Positions 36,352-45,187 are shown, counted from the stretch's first letter. The stretch is DNA of 64,000 nt from Actinomyces dentalis DSM 19115 (GCF_000429225.1 NZ_AUBL01000013.1:1-64000), one strand, 5' to 3'. Notes: generated by a model from the sequence alone, not told the origin. Program-made: numbers and translations.

Positions 36352-37533
36352 GTGACCTGGCCGATGTGGACGACCCGCACCCTGCCCTGGGTGCCGCGCA
36401 GCCGGGGACCGCGCGCCGATCGCACCCTGACGAGTTACCGAGCCGCCGTCGCCCCGCGCATCGCCCATTGCACGCCGGCGCCGGGGGAGCCCGTCCAGCG
36501 GGCCGTCGAGGAGGCCTCGCTCGCGCTCGCCCGGTTCGAAGGCGCTTCGACGCGCGGCGGCACCGTCCTGGCGCCGATCGCGGACCTCCTCATGCGGGGC
36601 GAGATGGTCGCCTCCTCCAGGATCGAGTCCGTCAACGCCCCCCTCGACATGGTTGCGGCCGCCTCGCTCGGCGTCCGGGTTCATGTCAACGCCCGCCTCG
36701 TCGCCGCCGCGGGGGACGCGACCCGCGCACTCAGCGACGTCGCGGACCGGCGCCACCTCGAAGCGGATGATCTTCTCTCGGCCCACAGAACCCTCCTGGC
36801 GCCGCTCGCGGCCGACGTCGAAGAACAGGTCGGTCGTCTGCGCAGCGTCCAGAACTGGATCGGCGGCTCCGACTACTCGCCCCGCGGCGCCCTCCACGTC
36901 CCTCCTCCCGCCGATGAGATCGCCGCCGACGTCGACGACCTCATCGTCTTCCTCCGGCGACAGGACCTTCCCGCCCTGGCGCAGGCCGCCATCGCCCACG
37001 CCCAATTCGAGGGCATCCACCCCTTCGTCGATGGGAACGGGAGGGTGGGGCGCGCGCTCATCCACGCCGTTGTGCGCAGGCGCGGCCTCACCCGGCAGGT
37101 GACGGTCCCCGTCGCCGCCGCGATGATGGCCCAGGGGGAGCGGTACACGCGCGCACTCGATCTGTACCGCGCGGGCGACCCCGACCCCATTATCGAACTC
37201 GTGGCCCGGGCGGTCGGCCGCGCCACCGCGGCCGCGCAGGAGTCCAGCGCCCGGATTCTGGCACTGCCCGAGGCGTGGCGCGCCCAGACGGACGTACGAC
37301 GGGGATCCGCCCAGGAGCGGCTGCTCGACTCTCTCCTGGAGCATCCGGTCCTGGACGCCGAGGATGCGCAGGCGCTCACGGGTGCGTCGTCGTCGGCCAC
37401 TTACGGCGCTCTCGACCGCCTGGTGGCCGACGGCGTCCTGCGCATCGCCGTGGCGCGCAAACGGGACCGGGTCTGGGTGGCGGCGGCGGTGATCGACGAG
37501 GTCGAAATCCTCCTCGACGCCCTGGCCGAGTAG
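36352..37533 (+). CDS. Fic family protein with C-terminal winged-helix domain
   Basis: 393 residues. Order: an N-terminal Fic_N-like region with a possible inhibitory motif (SSRIESVN, residues about 87-94), the Fic core with HPFVDGNGRVGR (His near residue 223), and a C-terminal winged-helix segment (LDAEDAQALTGASSSATYGA). Fic proteins transfer AMP or related groups to protein hydroxyls. The intact motif suggests an active enzyme, kept in check by its own inhibitory helix. GTG start at 36352 with GAGAGGAGG 8 bases upstream. The operator-like repeat before it and the DNA-binding tail suggest autoregulation. No separate antitoxin gene. Confidence 0.85.
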   Translation: MTWPMWTTRTLPWVPRSRGPRADRTLTSYRAAVAPRIAHCTPAPGEPVQRAVEEASLALARFEGASTRGGTVLAPIADLLMRGEMVASSRIESVNAPLDMVAAASLGVRVHVNARLVAAAGDATRALSDVADRRHLEADDLLSAHRTLLAPLAADVEEQVGRLRSVQNWIGGSDYSPRGALHVPPPADEIAADVDDLIVFLRRQDLPALAQAAIAHAQFEGIHPFVDGNGRVGRALIHAVVRRRGLTRQVTVPVAAAMMAQGERYTRALDLYRAGDPDPIIELVARAVGRATAAAQESSARILALPEAWRAQTDVRRGSAQERLLDSLLEHPVLDAEDAQALTGASSSATYGALDRLVADGVLRIAVARKRDRVWVAAAVIDEVEILLDALAE

Positions 37534-37570
37534 GGCCGCCGCGTCCCGGCGCCGGCGCGCGCCGCCGGGC

Positions 37571-37645
37571 CCGCGAACGCGCAGGTTTCCAGTCGAACGC
37601 GCGGGCGGGAGGAGCGCGTTCGACTGGAAACCTGCGCGTTCGCGG
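37571..37645. repeat. 32-bp perfect inverted repeat of 20-bp units between convergent genes
   Basis: Arms 37571-37602 and 37614-37645, 11-base loop. Read as units: CGAACGCGCAGGTTTCCAGT (37574-37593), a partial second unit, then both inverted (37623-37642). It may act as the shared terminator of the Fic and DUF885 genes, but the 20-bp unit design matches the arrays at 17085, 39814 and 53973. Confidence 0.75.
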
Positions 37646-37677
37646 AAGCGGAGGACGACGGGGCCGGGGCCCGCCCC

Positions 37678-39393
37678 TCAGGCCAGCGCCCGGCGCAGGA
37701 CGTCCAGGCCCACGCTGCCCAGGCGCAGCGCCCGGGTGTGGAAGTCCTTCAGGCCCGTCCCGTCCGCCAGCGCGCGATCGCGCGCCTCCTCCCACAGCCG
37801 CTGGCCCACCGCGTAGGACGGCGCCTGCCCCGGCAGCCCCAGGTAGCGGTCCAGCTCGAAGCGCAGGAACGACTCCTCCATGGCCACGTTGTGGCGCAGG
37901 AAGGCCCAGGCGCTGCCCGCGTCCCAGGCGCCCTCGCCCACCCCGGGCAGGCCCGCCAGCTCGGGCGGGCGCTCCTTGCCCAGGTGCACCCCGATGTCGA
38001 GCACCACCCGCGCGGCGCGCAGCCGCTGGGAGTCGAGCATGCCGAAGCGGTCGCCCGGGTCGTCCTGGAAGCCCAGGTCGGCCATGAGCCTCTCGGCGTA
38101 CAGCGCCCAGCCCTCGCCGTGCCCGCTCACCCAGCAGGCCAGGCGCCGCCAGGAGTTGAGCTCGCCGCGCAGGTGGGTCTGCATGCCGACCTGCAGGTGG
38201 TGGCCGGGCACGCCCTCGTGGAACACGGTGGTGCGCTCCTGCCAGGTGGCGAAGTCCTCGGTGCCCGCCGGCACCGACCACCACATGCGGCCCGGCCGGG
38301 AGAAGTCGTCGCTCGGCCCGGTGTAGTAGATGCCGCCGGTGGCCGACGGGGCGATGCGGCACTCCAGGACGCGCAGCGGGGCGGGGATGTCGAAGTGGAC
38401 GCCGTCGAGCGCCGCCATGGCCCGATCCGAGGTCTGCTGCATCCAGTCCCGCAGCGCCGCCGTGCCGTGGACGGTGCGCGCGGGGTCGGCGTTCAGCCGG
38501 TCCATGGCCTCGCGCACGCCCGTCCCGGGCCCGTAGAGCCGCTCGGCGATGGCCCGCTGCTCGGCGTCGATGGCGGCCAGGCGCTCCCGGCCCCATTCGT
38601 AGGTCTCGTCCAGGTCGACGACGGCGCCCAGGAACTCCCGGCTGAATCGCTCGTAGCGCTCGCGCCCGACGGCGTCGGCCCGGCCCGCTCCCGGCAGGAT
38701 CTCCTCGGCGAGGAAGTCGGCGAGGCGGGCGTAGCCCCGCCGGGCGACGGCGGCGGCCTCGCGCAGCTCGGCGGCCAGGGCGGGCGGGAGGGGCGCGCCG
38801 TCGGCGGTGGCGGCGCCGTCGATGAGCGCCGTGTAGGAGCTCGTGGCCTCGCCGGCCTGGTCGAGGGCCTGGGAGATCGCCGCCCCGACCTGGCGGCGGG
38901 CGGCGACGTCGCCGCGCGAGCGCGCCAGGCGCAGGCTCCGGGCGTACTGGTCCAGCGCCCGGGGGACGGCGCGCAGGGCGGAGGCGAAGTCGGCCCAGTC
39001 CTCCCCGGTGGCGGTGGGCAGGTTGTCGAAGCCGTCGCGCAGGGTCTGGACGGGGCTGTCGATGTTGTTGAGGCTGCGCAGGTCCTCGCCAGCGTCGGCG
39101 AGGTCCAGGCCCACCCCCAGGCGCTCGCGCATGGCGGCGACGGTGACGCGGTCGACGTCGTCGGCCGCCTCGACGCCGTCCAGCTCGCGCAGGGTGGAGC
39201 GGTCCAGGTCGCTCAAGGCGGCCAGGCCCTCCGGCGAGTAGTCGTCGAGCTCGCCGCGCCGGCCGGGCAGGCCGTTGTAGACGGCGAACTCCGGGGAGAG
39301 CCCGGCCAGGCGGGTCACGTAGCGCTCGGCGATCGCGTCGACGGCGGTGGCGGGGCGGGCGGCGCCGGGGGCTTGGTCAGAGGAGTGGGGCAT
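37678..39393 (-). CDS. DUF885 family putative zinc carboxypeptidase
   Basis: 571 residues. Zinc site HEGVPGHHLQVGMQ (HExxxHH type) near residue 390, followed by a conserved Glu/Trp region (YAERLMADLGF). N-terminal part helical; no signal peptide, so probably cytosolic. The family is annotated as uncharacterised metallopeptidases, some acting on short peptides. ATG at 39393. Convergent with the Fic gene; downstream hairpin shared. Confidence 0.85.
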   Translation of the reverse strand: MPHSSDQAPGAARPATAVDAIAERYVTRLAGLSPEFAVYNGLPGRRGELDDYSPEGLAALSDLDRSTLRELDGVEAADDVDRVTVAAMRERLGVGLDLADAGEDLRSLNNIDSPVQTLRDGFDNLPTATGEDWADFASALRAVPRALDQYARSLRLARSRGDVAARRQVGAAISQALDQAGEATSSYTALIDGAATADGAPLPPALAAELREAAAVARRGYARLADFLAEEILPGAGRADAVGRERYERFSREFLGAVVDLDETYEWGRERLAAIDAEQRAIAERLYGPGTGVREAMDRLNADPARTVHGTAALRDWMQQTSDRAMAALDGVHFDIPAPLRVLECRIAPSATGGIYYTGPSDDFSRPGRMWWSVPAGTEDFATWQERTTVFHEGVPGHHLQVGMQTHLRGELNSWRRLACWVSGHGEGWALYAERLMADLGFQDDPGDRFGMLDSQRLRAARVVLDIGVHLGKERPPELAGLPGVGEGAWDAGSAWAFLRHNVAMEESFLRFELDRYLGLPGQAPSYAVGQRLWEEARDRALADGTGLKDFHTRALRLGSVGLDVLRRALA

Positions 39394-39628
39394 GGGCCGA
39401 GCCTAGCGGAGCGCCGGCGCGCGCCCTCCCGGCCCCGGTCCGCCCCGGGCGACCCGCGCCCGCCACGGCCCCGCGTGTATCCGCGTCCGGTGCCCGCCGT
39501 GCCCCAACGCACCCCCGCGACTCCCGCGAACAGTCCCACGCGAGGCGCCGGGCCTTCTTCGCGTGCATCCCCGATGAGTCCCGTCGGGCTCTTGGCCCAA
39601 CTGGTTTTGCCGCGCATTCTCGTACGAG
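39394..39628. other. Non-coding spacer left of the repeat element
   Basis: No gene supported. Contains the promoter side of the DUF885 gene. Ends at GAAGGTTATTC (39629), the left terminus of the mosaic repeat element. Confidence 0.5.
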
Positions 39629-39813
39629 GAAGGTTATTCGGGGGTGGTTTTGAAGACGTGGAGCGTGAAGGTCGTGGTGGCGGTCTGCTCGGGCGGGTCC
39701 TCCTCGTCCGGAGGGTTGTTGCGGAGGCGTCCGAGTACGTCTCCCCGCTTCGCCTCGACGGCGCATCCCGCATGGTGGGACGGCGTCTCGCATGTTGTGA
39801 CGCGGCCGGCTCG

Positions 39814-39922
39814 CGAGCACGTCACTTAACCCGCGAGATCGTCACTTAACCCGCGAGCACGTCACTCTGGCAGACGTGCTCGCGGGTTGAGTGACGTGCT
39901 CGGCGGTCACCCGACGATCTCG
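39814..39922. repeat. Palindromic array of 20-bp units, core CGTCACTTAACCCG, copy 2
   Basis: Units at 39814-39833, 39834-39853 and a partial third, loop (CTCTGGCA region), then inverted units 39873-39922. Same layout and same length as 17085-17193, with substitutions including a changed variable dinucleotide (inverted CGAGCA here, CGAGAT there). Confidence 0.85.
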
Positions 39923-40000
39923 CGGACCGCGGCGCCCGACGCCGCTGCGCCCCGGGTGCGTCTCTTAGTGTGGCGGCAATTACCGCGGGGTCCTCGGCGT

Positions 40001-40026
40001 CGAGATGTGTACTTCGCCCTCGAGAA
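40001..40026. repeat. Decayed 20-bp unit of the second array type
   Basis: CGAGATGTGTACTTCGCCCT (40001-40020) followed by CGAGAA matches the units at 53973-54081 in spacing and most bases. Confidence 0.55.
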
Positions 40027-40102
40027 CGACGGTCGGACGGTGGTCAAACGGAATTCAAGTGGTCCAAGGAGAACGCCGCCATGAACCCGCTGAATAACCT
40101 TC

Positions 40103-40264
40103 ATGAGCGCGCTGACGCTCCCCGAGGCCATCAACGTCATCCCCCACGCATGCACCGGAATCACCTTCGGCGCCCTGTACGTCGCGAGCGGCCGCAACCT
40201 CTGCTACTCGTCGACCATCCACGTCTTCAACAATCTCACCGGGCTGCTCGCCCCGGTCCTCTGA
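40103..40264 (+). pseudogene. C-terminal remnant of a CPBP-family intramembrane metalloprotease
   Basis: A 53-codon frame from ATG 40103 reads HACTGITFGALYVASGRNL, then SSTIHVFNNLTGLL, the last two conserved motifs of CPBP (Abi/CAAX) proteases, with the His-x3-Asn motif (HVFNN). The N-terminal motifs (EExxxR) are absent; the repeat element at 39629-40102 sits exactly where the rest should be. Such proteases often act in bacteriocin immunity or processing. Not functional. Confidence 0.75.
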
Positions 40265-40404
40265 GCCGAGGGCCGGGCCCGCCCCGGCCCCTCCGCGGGG
40301 CCCCGTCCGGCGAGTTGCGAGACGAAAGCGGTGAGGACCTCCGTCTGACGGGCTGCGGGACGAAAGTGAAGGGCATCGGCGGGCCGTGGGATGAGAATGG
40401 GGGC

Positions 40405-41211
40405 ATGAGCCAGATCCCGGAGCCCGCATCCACCGCTTCCGCCTCCGTCCCCGCACCCGGCCCCGAGTCGCCCGCGCGCCGCGCCCTCGTCACCGGCGCC
40501 TCCACCGGCATCGGCGCGGCCGCCGTCCGCCTCCTGCGCTCCCACGGGTGGGACGTGGTCGCCACCGCCCGCTGCGTCGAGCGCCTGGAGGCCCTGGCCG
40601 CCGAGACCGGCTGCACCTGGGTCGCCGCCGACCTCCAAAGGCCGCAGGACGTCGAGCGCCTGGCCGCCGAGGTCCTCGCCGACGGCCCCGTCGACGCGGT
40701 CGTCAACAACGCCGGCGGGGCGCTGGGCCTGGACCCCGTGGCCGACGCCGACCCGGCCGAGTGGCTGACCATGTACGAGCGCAACGCGCTCGCGGCCCTG
40801 CGCGTCACCCGGGCCTTCCTACCGGGACTGCGCGAGCGCGGGGGCGACGTCGTCTTCCTCACCTCGACCGCCGCCCACGGCACCTACCCGGGCGGCGCCG
40901 GCTACGTCGCCGCCAAGCACGCCGAGCGCGTCATCGCCAACACCCTGCGCCTGGAGCTGGTCGGCGAGCCGGTGCGGATCATCGAGATCGCGCCGGGCAT
41001 GGTGGCCACCGAGGAGTTCTCCCTCAACCGCTTCCACGGGGACCGGGCCGCCGCCGACGCCGTCTACGCGGGCGTCGAGGCCCCGTTGACCGCCTCGGAC
41101 GTGGCCGAGTGCATCGTGTGGACCCTGGAGCGCCCGGCCCATGTCAATATCGACTCCCTCACCGTGCGCCCGCGCGCCCAGGCCTCCAACACGGTGGTCG
41201 CGCGCCGCTGA
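40405..41211 (+). CDS. Short-chain dehydrogenase/reductase
   Basis: 268 residues. Rossmann motif RRALVTGASTGIGAAAV, NNAG motif (VVNNAGGALGL), catalytic Ser then Tyr-x3-Lys (LTSTAAHGTYPGGAGYVAAKH). Similar to YdfG-type NADP-dependent serine or 3-hydroxy acid dehydrogenases (CTWVAADLQRPQDVERLA; LRLELVGEPVRIIEIAPGMV). The ATG at 40405 follows GAATGGGGGC; about 35 low-complexity residues precede the fold. The gene at 41230 follows after 18 bp with its own ribosome binding site. Confidence 0.9.
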   Translation: MSQIPEPASTASASVPAPGPESPARRALVTGASTGIGAAAVRLLRSHGWDVVATARCVERLEALAAETGCTWVAADLQRPQDVERLAAEVLADGPVDAVVNNAGGALGLDPVADADPAEWLTMYERNALAALRVTRAFLPGLRERGGDVVFLTSTAAHGTYPGGAGYVAAKHAERVIANTLRLELVGEPVRIIEIAPGMVATEEFSLNRFHGDRAAADAVYAGVEAPLTASDVAECIVWTLERPAHVNIDSLTVRPRAQASNTVVARR

Positions 41212-41229
41212 GCCCTGAAAGGACCACTC

Positions 41230-42159
41230 ATGAACGAGCCCGCCCCGCCCCCGCACGGCCCGCGCGGCCGGCGGCCCGACGACTGGTCGTCCGCCGATTG
41301 GCCGCCCGACGCCGCCGACGTCTCCGACACCTCGGTGCTTCCCGGACCCGCCTCCACCGCAGTCTTCCCGCCCGACGCAGGCGACGCCGCCTCGGCCAGG
41401 ACCGCCGAGTTCGCGGCCGACGAGGCGACCCGGGCCCTCCCCCCGGCCGTTCCCCGGGTCCCCGCCGCGCCGTCGTCCGGTCCCGGGCCGGCGGGAGCGC
41501 CGAGCGCCACGACGCCCCTGATGCCGCCGGAACCCGCGAGCCCCGCACTTCCGCTCGGTGTCGCGCCCTCCGCGAGCGCCGCACCCCCTGTGGGCGCCGC
41601 GCCCCCGCCCGGCGCCGCGTCTCCCGTGGGCTCCATGCCCCTGCCCGGCGCCCCGGCCGCTCCGGGCGCCGGGACCGGACGGCGAGCCGGGGCTCCGGGC
41701 GGCAGGCGGCGCACCGCCGCGATGGTCGCGGGGGCCGTCGTTCTGGTCGTCGCGGCCTTCGGCGCGGGCGCGCTCACCGGGTGGTTCGGCCGGGATTCCG
41801 ATGGCGCCGGCACGGTCGTGCCGCCGGCATCGGTGCAGCCGACGCCGGCGCCGGGGGACTCTGCCGCGGACTCGGACTCCGACGTTCCGCTGGCGCCCGC
41901 CCAACAGGCGACCGGGGACTCGGATGACGGCTCCGATGACGACTCCGCCGACCGCGCGCCTTCGACCGATGACTCTTCGCGGCAGGGGGACGGGCGGCAC
42001 GACGATCGCCCCGGCGCGCAGACCGGCGACTCCGACCCGCGGCGGGACGCCACCCGGCCGGCCGCCCCCGACCCGCGGGGCGGCGCTGGCGGCGACCACG
42101 GCTCCGGCCGCTCCCCGAACGACGGGGGCGATGACGACGATGACGACGACGGGGACTGA
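41230..42159 (+). CDS. Pro/Ala-rich single-pass membrane protein, unknown function
   Basis: 309 residues. Residues 1-155 are Pro/Ala/Gly/Ser-rich and unstructured, with one membrane segment at about 160-185 (AAMVAGAVVLVVAAFGAGAL), then an Asp/Ser-rich acidic outer region ending in a run of Asp (DDDDDDDGD). ATG at 41230 with GAAAGGACC upstream, 18 bp after the SDR. No recognisable domain. The layout (disordered cytosolic part, one helix, acidic exterior) is common in actinobacterial envelope proteins. Confidence 0.7.
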   Translation: MNEPAPPPHGPRGRRPDDWSSADWPPDAADVSDTSVLPGPASTAVFPPDAGDAASARTAEFAADEATRALPPAVPRVPAAPSSGPGPAGAPSATTPLMPPEPASPALPLGVAPSASAAPPVGAAPPPGAASPVGSMPLPGAPAAPGAGTGRRAGAPGGRRRTAAMVAGAVVLVVAAFGAGALTGWFGRDSDGAGTVVPPASVQPTPAPGDSAADSDSDVPLAPAQQATGDSDDGSDDDSADRAPSTDDSSRQGDGRHDDRPGAQTGDSDPRRDATRPAAPDPRGGAGGDHGSGRSPNDGGDDDDDDDGD

Positions 42160-42470
42160 ACCGAGCGGTTTCGAGGCCGGCGGAAACGTCCCGTGAAGTC
42201 CGGGGATGCGGGCGCGCTTCTTCCGGGGTCCTCCGGATGCCGGCGGCCGCTCTCGAGGGCCCGGCCCCGGCCGGGCGGCGCGCGCCGGCGGCGACGCCCG
42301 CGAAGATGGCGCCCTGGGAGGATCGTTCCGTCCCGCTCCCGATGACCGCGTCGCACGAACCGCGGAATCATGCGGAAACCTCCGGACGCCTCCGGCGTGC
42401 CGGTGCGAACGATCCTCCCAGGGCGCCAGAATTCGGCCTCGCGCCGGAATGGCGGGGCGCAGTGGACGTG
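42160..42470. other. Gap holding the 122-bp palindromic element
   Basis: No gene seen. 42307-42428 is the family 2 palindrome; the flanks are unremarkable GC-rich sequence. Confidence 0.5.
42307..42428. repeat. 122-bp palindromic element, family 2, copy A
   Basis: 22-bp perfect terminal inverted repeats (TGGCGCCCTGGGAGGATCGT.. at 42307-42328 and its complement at 42407-42428). The interior conserves CCGCGGAATCATGCGGAA. The second copy is at 60809-60930 and is also exactly 122 bp. Confidence 0.85.
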
Positions 42471-43219
42471 TCAACGTCGTCCGCGCCCCAGCGCCTCGGC
42501 CATGAAGCCCAGCAGGCGCGTCTGCGCGTCGGCGGTGCCGGTGCTCTTGCCGCGCACCGGGTCGTGGAGCTGGATGAGCGCGCCCGTCGGGGTGCTCCGG
42601 CTCTTCGCCGTCCCGGCCAGTGCGGCGCCGACGCCCTCCCCCCGCGCGTCCTCCAGCCGGGAGGACACCCACCACAGACCGGGGGCGTTCGGCGGGGGCG
42701 CCGCGAACTCGCCCGGCAGCGGCAGGATCATCTCAATGCCGGCTCCCGCGTAGAGCGCGCCCGCGCCCTGCGCGAGGGCGCGCAGCAGTCTGACGGCGAG
42801 GCTCCAGCGGTTGCGGGCGTACGAGCGCTCGCGGCCCGAGCGGGCCCCGGGCTCCAGTCCCAGCGTCCCGGCGGCCATGACGAGGTCGACGAGCAGCAAC
42901 TCGGGCTCCGGGGGGCGGCAGATGCTCAGGGCCATCGGTCCGCCGCCGCGGCGGCTCCACCCCGTGCGCACCACGTGGCGCCCCGTTCCGCCACTTGCGC
43001 CGCCGCCCGCTCCGGCGCGCCGTGCACGAGCTCCTCCTCGAGGTCCGGGGCCCGCCCCCACCGGTCCGGGTCCTCCCCGCGCGGCGCGGAGACGATCTGC
43101 CCGGTGAAGGCGCAGCCGGCCGCCGTCATGGCCTTCGCGGCGCGGCCCATGAGCTCGTCCGGCCCGACGCCCGCGACCGCGGCGGCCACGGTCAGTACCT
43201 CGCCCACGGGCAGTCTCAT
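42471..43219 (-). pseudogene. Unknown protein gene broken by a frameshift near 42970
   Basis: Two minus-strand frames look coding and adjoin. The first starts at ATG 43219 (AAGGACGG upstream) and reads RLPVGEVLTVAAAVAGVGPD through PDLEEELVHGAPERAAAQVA. The second continues VVRTGWSRRGGGPMALSI, LLLVDLVMAAGTLGLEP, to LLGFMAEALGRGRR at 42471. The total length of 749 bases is not a multiple of three, as expected for one indel; a GGCGCCCCG tract sits near the switch. I do not recognise the family. Alternatives are a sequencing error or two overlapping genes. Confidence 0.5.
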
Positions 43220-43369
43220 GCCGGTTCACCGTCCTTCGCCCTTCGAAGAGCGCGCCCGACGGCGGGAGCCGGCGCGCTTCTCCGTTCTTAGCCGCGCCCC
43301 CCAACCGTATAGCGGCGGGGGAGCCCGGCGGGGGCTGCGGGCTTGCCCGCGGGGCGCCCGCCGTGATCT

Positions 43370-43385
43370 ACTTGTGTACACAAGT
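43370..43385. promoter_or_regulatory. Probable TreR operator
   Basis: Perfect 16-bp palindrome ACTTGTGTACACAAGT, 50 bp before treC. GntR-family repressors bind such sites, and one (treR) is encoded at the end of the locus. Confidence 0.75.
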
Positions 43386-43435
43386 CGCCGGGCACTGGGG
43401 CTGGCGACGGAGGCACAACCCCGGGAGCAGACCGC

Positions 43436-45172
43436 ATGTCCTTCCACGACGCCGTCGTCTACCAGATCTATCCCAAGTCCTTCCGAGACTCCGACGGCGA
43501 CGGCGTGGGGGATCTGCGCGGCATTATCGACAAGGTCCCCTACATCGCCTCCCTCGGCGTGGACTACGTCTGGTTCAACCCCTTCTACCCCTCGCCCGGG
43601 CACGACAACGGCTACGATATCTCCGACTACTGCGCCGTCGACCCCGCCATGGGCACCATGGAGGACTTCGACGAGCTCGCCGCGGCCCTGGGGGCCCACG
43701 GCATCAGCCCCATGCTCGACATGGTCCTCAACCACGTCTCCACCGAGCACGAGTGGTTCCGCCGCGCCCTGGCCGGCGAGCAGCGCTACCGCGACTACTT
43801 CTACATCCGCCCCGCCCGCGCCGACGGGACGGCGCCCACGCACCTGCCCACCAACTGGGTGAGCAAGTTCGGCGGGCCCGCCTGGGCTCCCTTCGGCCCC
43901 GTCGACGCGGGCGGACGGCCGCTGTCCGGCGAGTACTACCTGCACCTGTACGACCCCACCCAGGCCGATCTCGACTGGCACAACCCCGAGGTGCGCGCCC
44001 GGGCCGCCGAGGTCGTCAACTTCTGGCGCGCCCACGGTGTGAGGGCCTTCCGCTTCGACGTCATCAACGTCATCGGCAAGACCGAGCCCCTCGCCGACGC
44101 CCCGGACGGCACCGACGACCGGCGCGTCTACACCGACGGGCCGCTCGTCCACGACTACATCCACGAGCTCAACCGCGCCAGCTTCGGACGGGACCCGGAC
44201 TCGGTGACCGTGGGGGAGATGTCCTCGACCTCCATCGAGGCCTGCGTGGGCTACTCCAGCCCCGAGCGCCAGGAGCTGTCGATGGTCTTCAACTTCCACC
44301 ACCTCAAGGTCGACTACGAGGGCGGGCGCAAGTGGACCCTCGCGGACCCCGACATCCCCGAGCTCAAGCGGCTGCTCAACGAGTGGACGCTGGGCCTGCA
44401 GGCCGGCGGCGGGTGGAACGCCCTGTTCTGGAACAACCACGACCAGCCGCGCGCCCTCAACCGCTTCGGGGACCCCGGGCGCCGCCGCTACGAGTCCGCC
44501 ACCATGCTGGCCACCGCCATCCACCTGCTGCGGGGCACCCCCTACATCTACATGGGGGAGGAGATCGGCATGACCGACCCCCTGTACACCCGCATCGAGG
44601 ACTACGTCGACGTCGAGGCGCGCAACGCCTTCCGCGCGCTCGTCGACGCCGGCCGCCCGCCCGAGGAGGCCTTCGCGATCGTCCACTCCAAGGCCCGGGA
44701 CAACGCCCGCACCCCCATGCAGTGGGACGACGGCGAGCACGCCGGCTTCTCCGACGTCGAGCCCTGGCTGCGGCCCACCAACCAGGCGGAGATCAACGTG
44801 GCCGCCGAGGAGGCCGGCGGGCGCATCCTGCCCTACTACAAGCGCCTCATCGCGCTGCGCAAGGAGCTGCCCGTCATCTCCGAGGGCCTCTACGAGCCCT
44901 GGGAGCTGGACGACCCCGACGTGCTGGGCTACATCCGCGAGCACGCCCCCGAAGGCGGGCGGCCGGGCGCGCGCCTGCTCGTCCTGTGCTCCTTCCGCGA
45001 CCACGACACCGAGGTCCGCGTCCCGGCGGACCTGGCCGTCGGGCGCGTCCTCATCACGAACTACCCGGACCGCCACCCCGACTCCTACGCCGAGCGCCCG
45101 CTCGGCCCCACCGTGCGGCTGGCGCCCTACGAGGCGCTCGCCCTCATCGTCACCTCCCCCGACACGCTCTGA
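43436..45172 (+). CDS. treC: Trehalose-6-phosphate hydrolase (alpha,alpha-phosphotrehalase)
   Basis: 578 residues, GH13 family. Conserved regions: DMVLNHVSTEH (region I), RAFRFDVINVI (region II, nucleophile Asp near residue 206), TVGEMSS (acid/base Glu), WNNHDQPR (region IV). VWFNPFYPSPGHDNGYDISD and the YQIYPKSF start are typical of TreC and oligo-1,6-glucosidases. The adjacent PTS gene favours trehalose-6-phosphate as substrate, giving glucose and glucose-6-phosphate. ATG at 43436 after CGGGAGCAG. Confidence 0.88.
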   Translation: MSFHDAVVYQIYPKSFRDSDGDGVGDLRGIIDKVPYIASLGVDYVWFNPFYPSPGHDNGYDISDYCAVDPAMGTMEDFDELAAALGAHGISPMLDMVLNHVSTEHEWFRRALAGEQRYRDYFYIRPARADGTAPTHLPTNWVSKFGGPAWAPFGPVDAGGRPLSGEYYLHLYDPTQADLDWHNPEVRARAAEVVNFWRAHGVRAFRFDVINVIGKTEPLADAPDGTDDRRVYTDGPLVHDYIHELNRASFGRDPDSVTVGEMSSTSIEACVGYSSPERQELSMVFNFHHLKVDYEGGRKWTLADPDIPELKRLLNEWTLGLQAGGGWNALFWNNHDQPRALNRFGDPGRRRYESATMLATAIHLLRGTPYIYMGEEIGMTDPLYTRIEDYVDVEARNAFRALVDAGRPPEEAFAIVHSKARDNARTPMQWDDGEHAGFSDVEPWLRPTNQAEINVAAEEAGGRILPYYKRLIALRKELPVISEGLYEPWELDDPDVLGYIREHAPEGGRPGARLLVLCSFRDHDTEVRVPADLAVGRVLITNYPDRHPDSYAERPLGPTVRLAPYEALALIVTSPDTL

Positions 45173-45187
45173 GAGGAGCACTCCTTC

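Larger units (their letters stand above)
39629..40102. mobile_element. 474-bp mosaic repeat element bounded by GAAGGTTATTC and GAATAACCTTC
   Basis: Perfect 11-bp terminal inverted repeats at 39629-39639 and 40092-40102. Inside: the CCCGCATGGTGGGAC block, the 20-bp-unit palindrome at 39814-39922, the conserved CTCTTAGTGTGGCGGCAATT, a decayed unit of the second array type (40001-40020), and a right end (AAGGAGAACGCCGCCATGAA) shared with 17331-17370. No transposase. It directly abuts the broken CPBP gene at 40103, so it probably inserted there. No clear target duplication. Confidence 0.65.
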
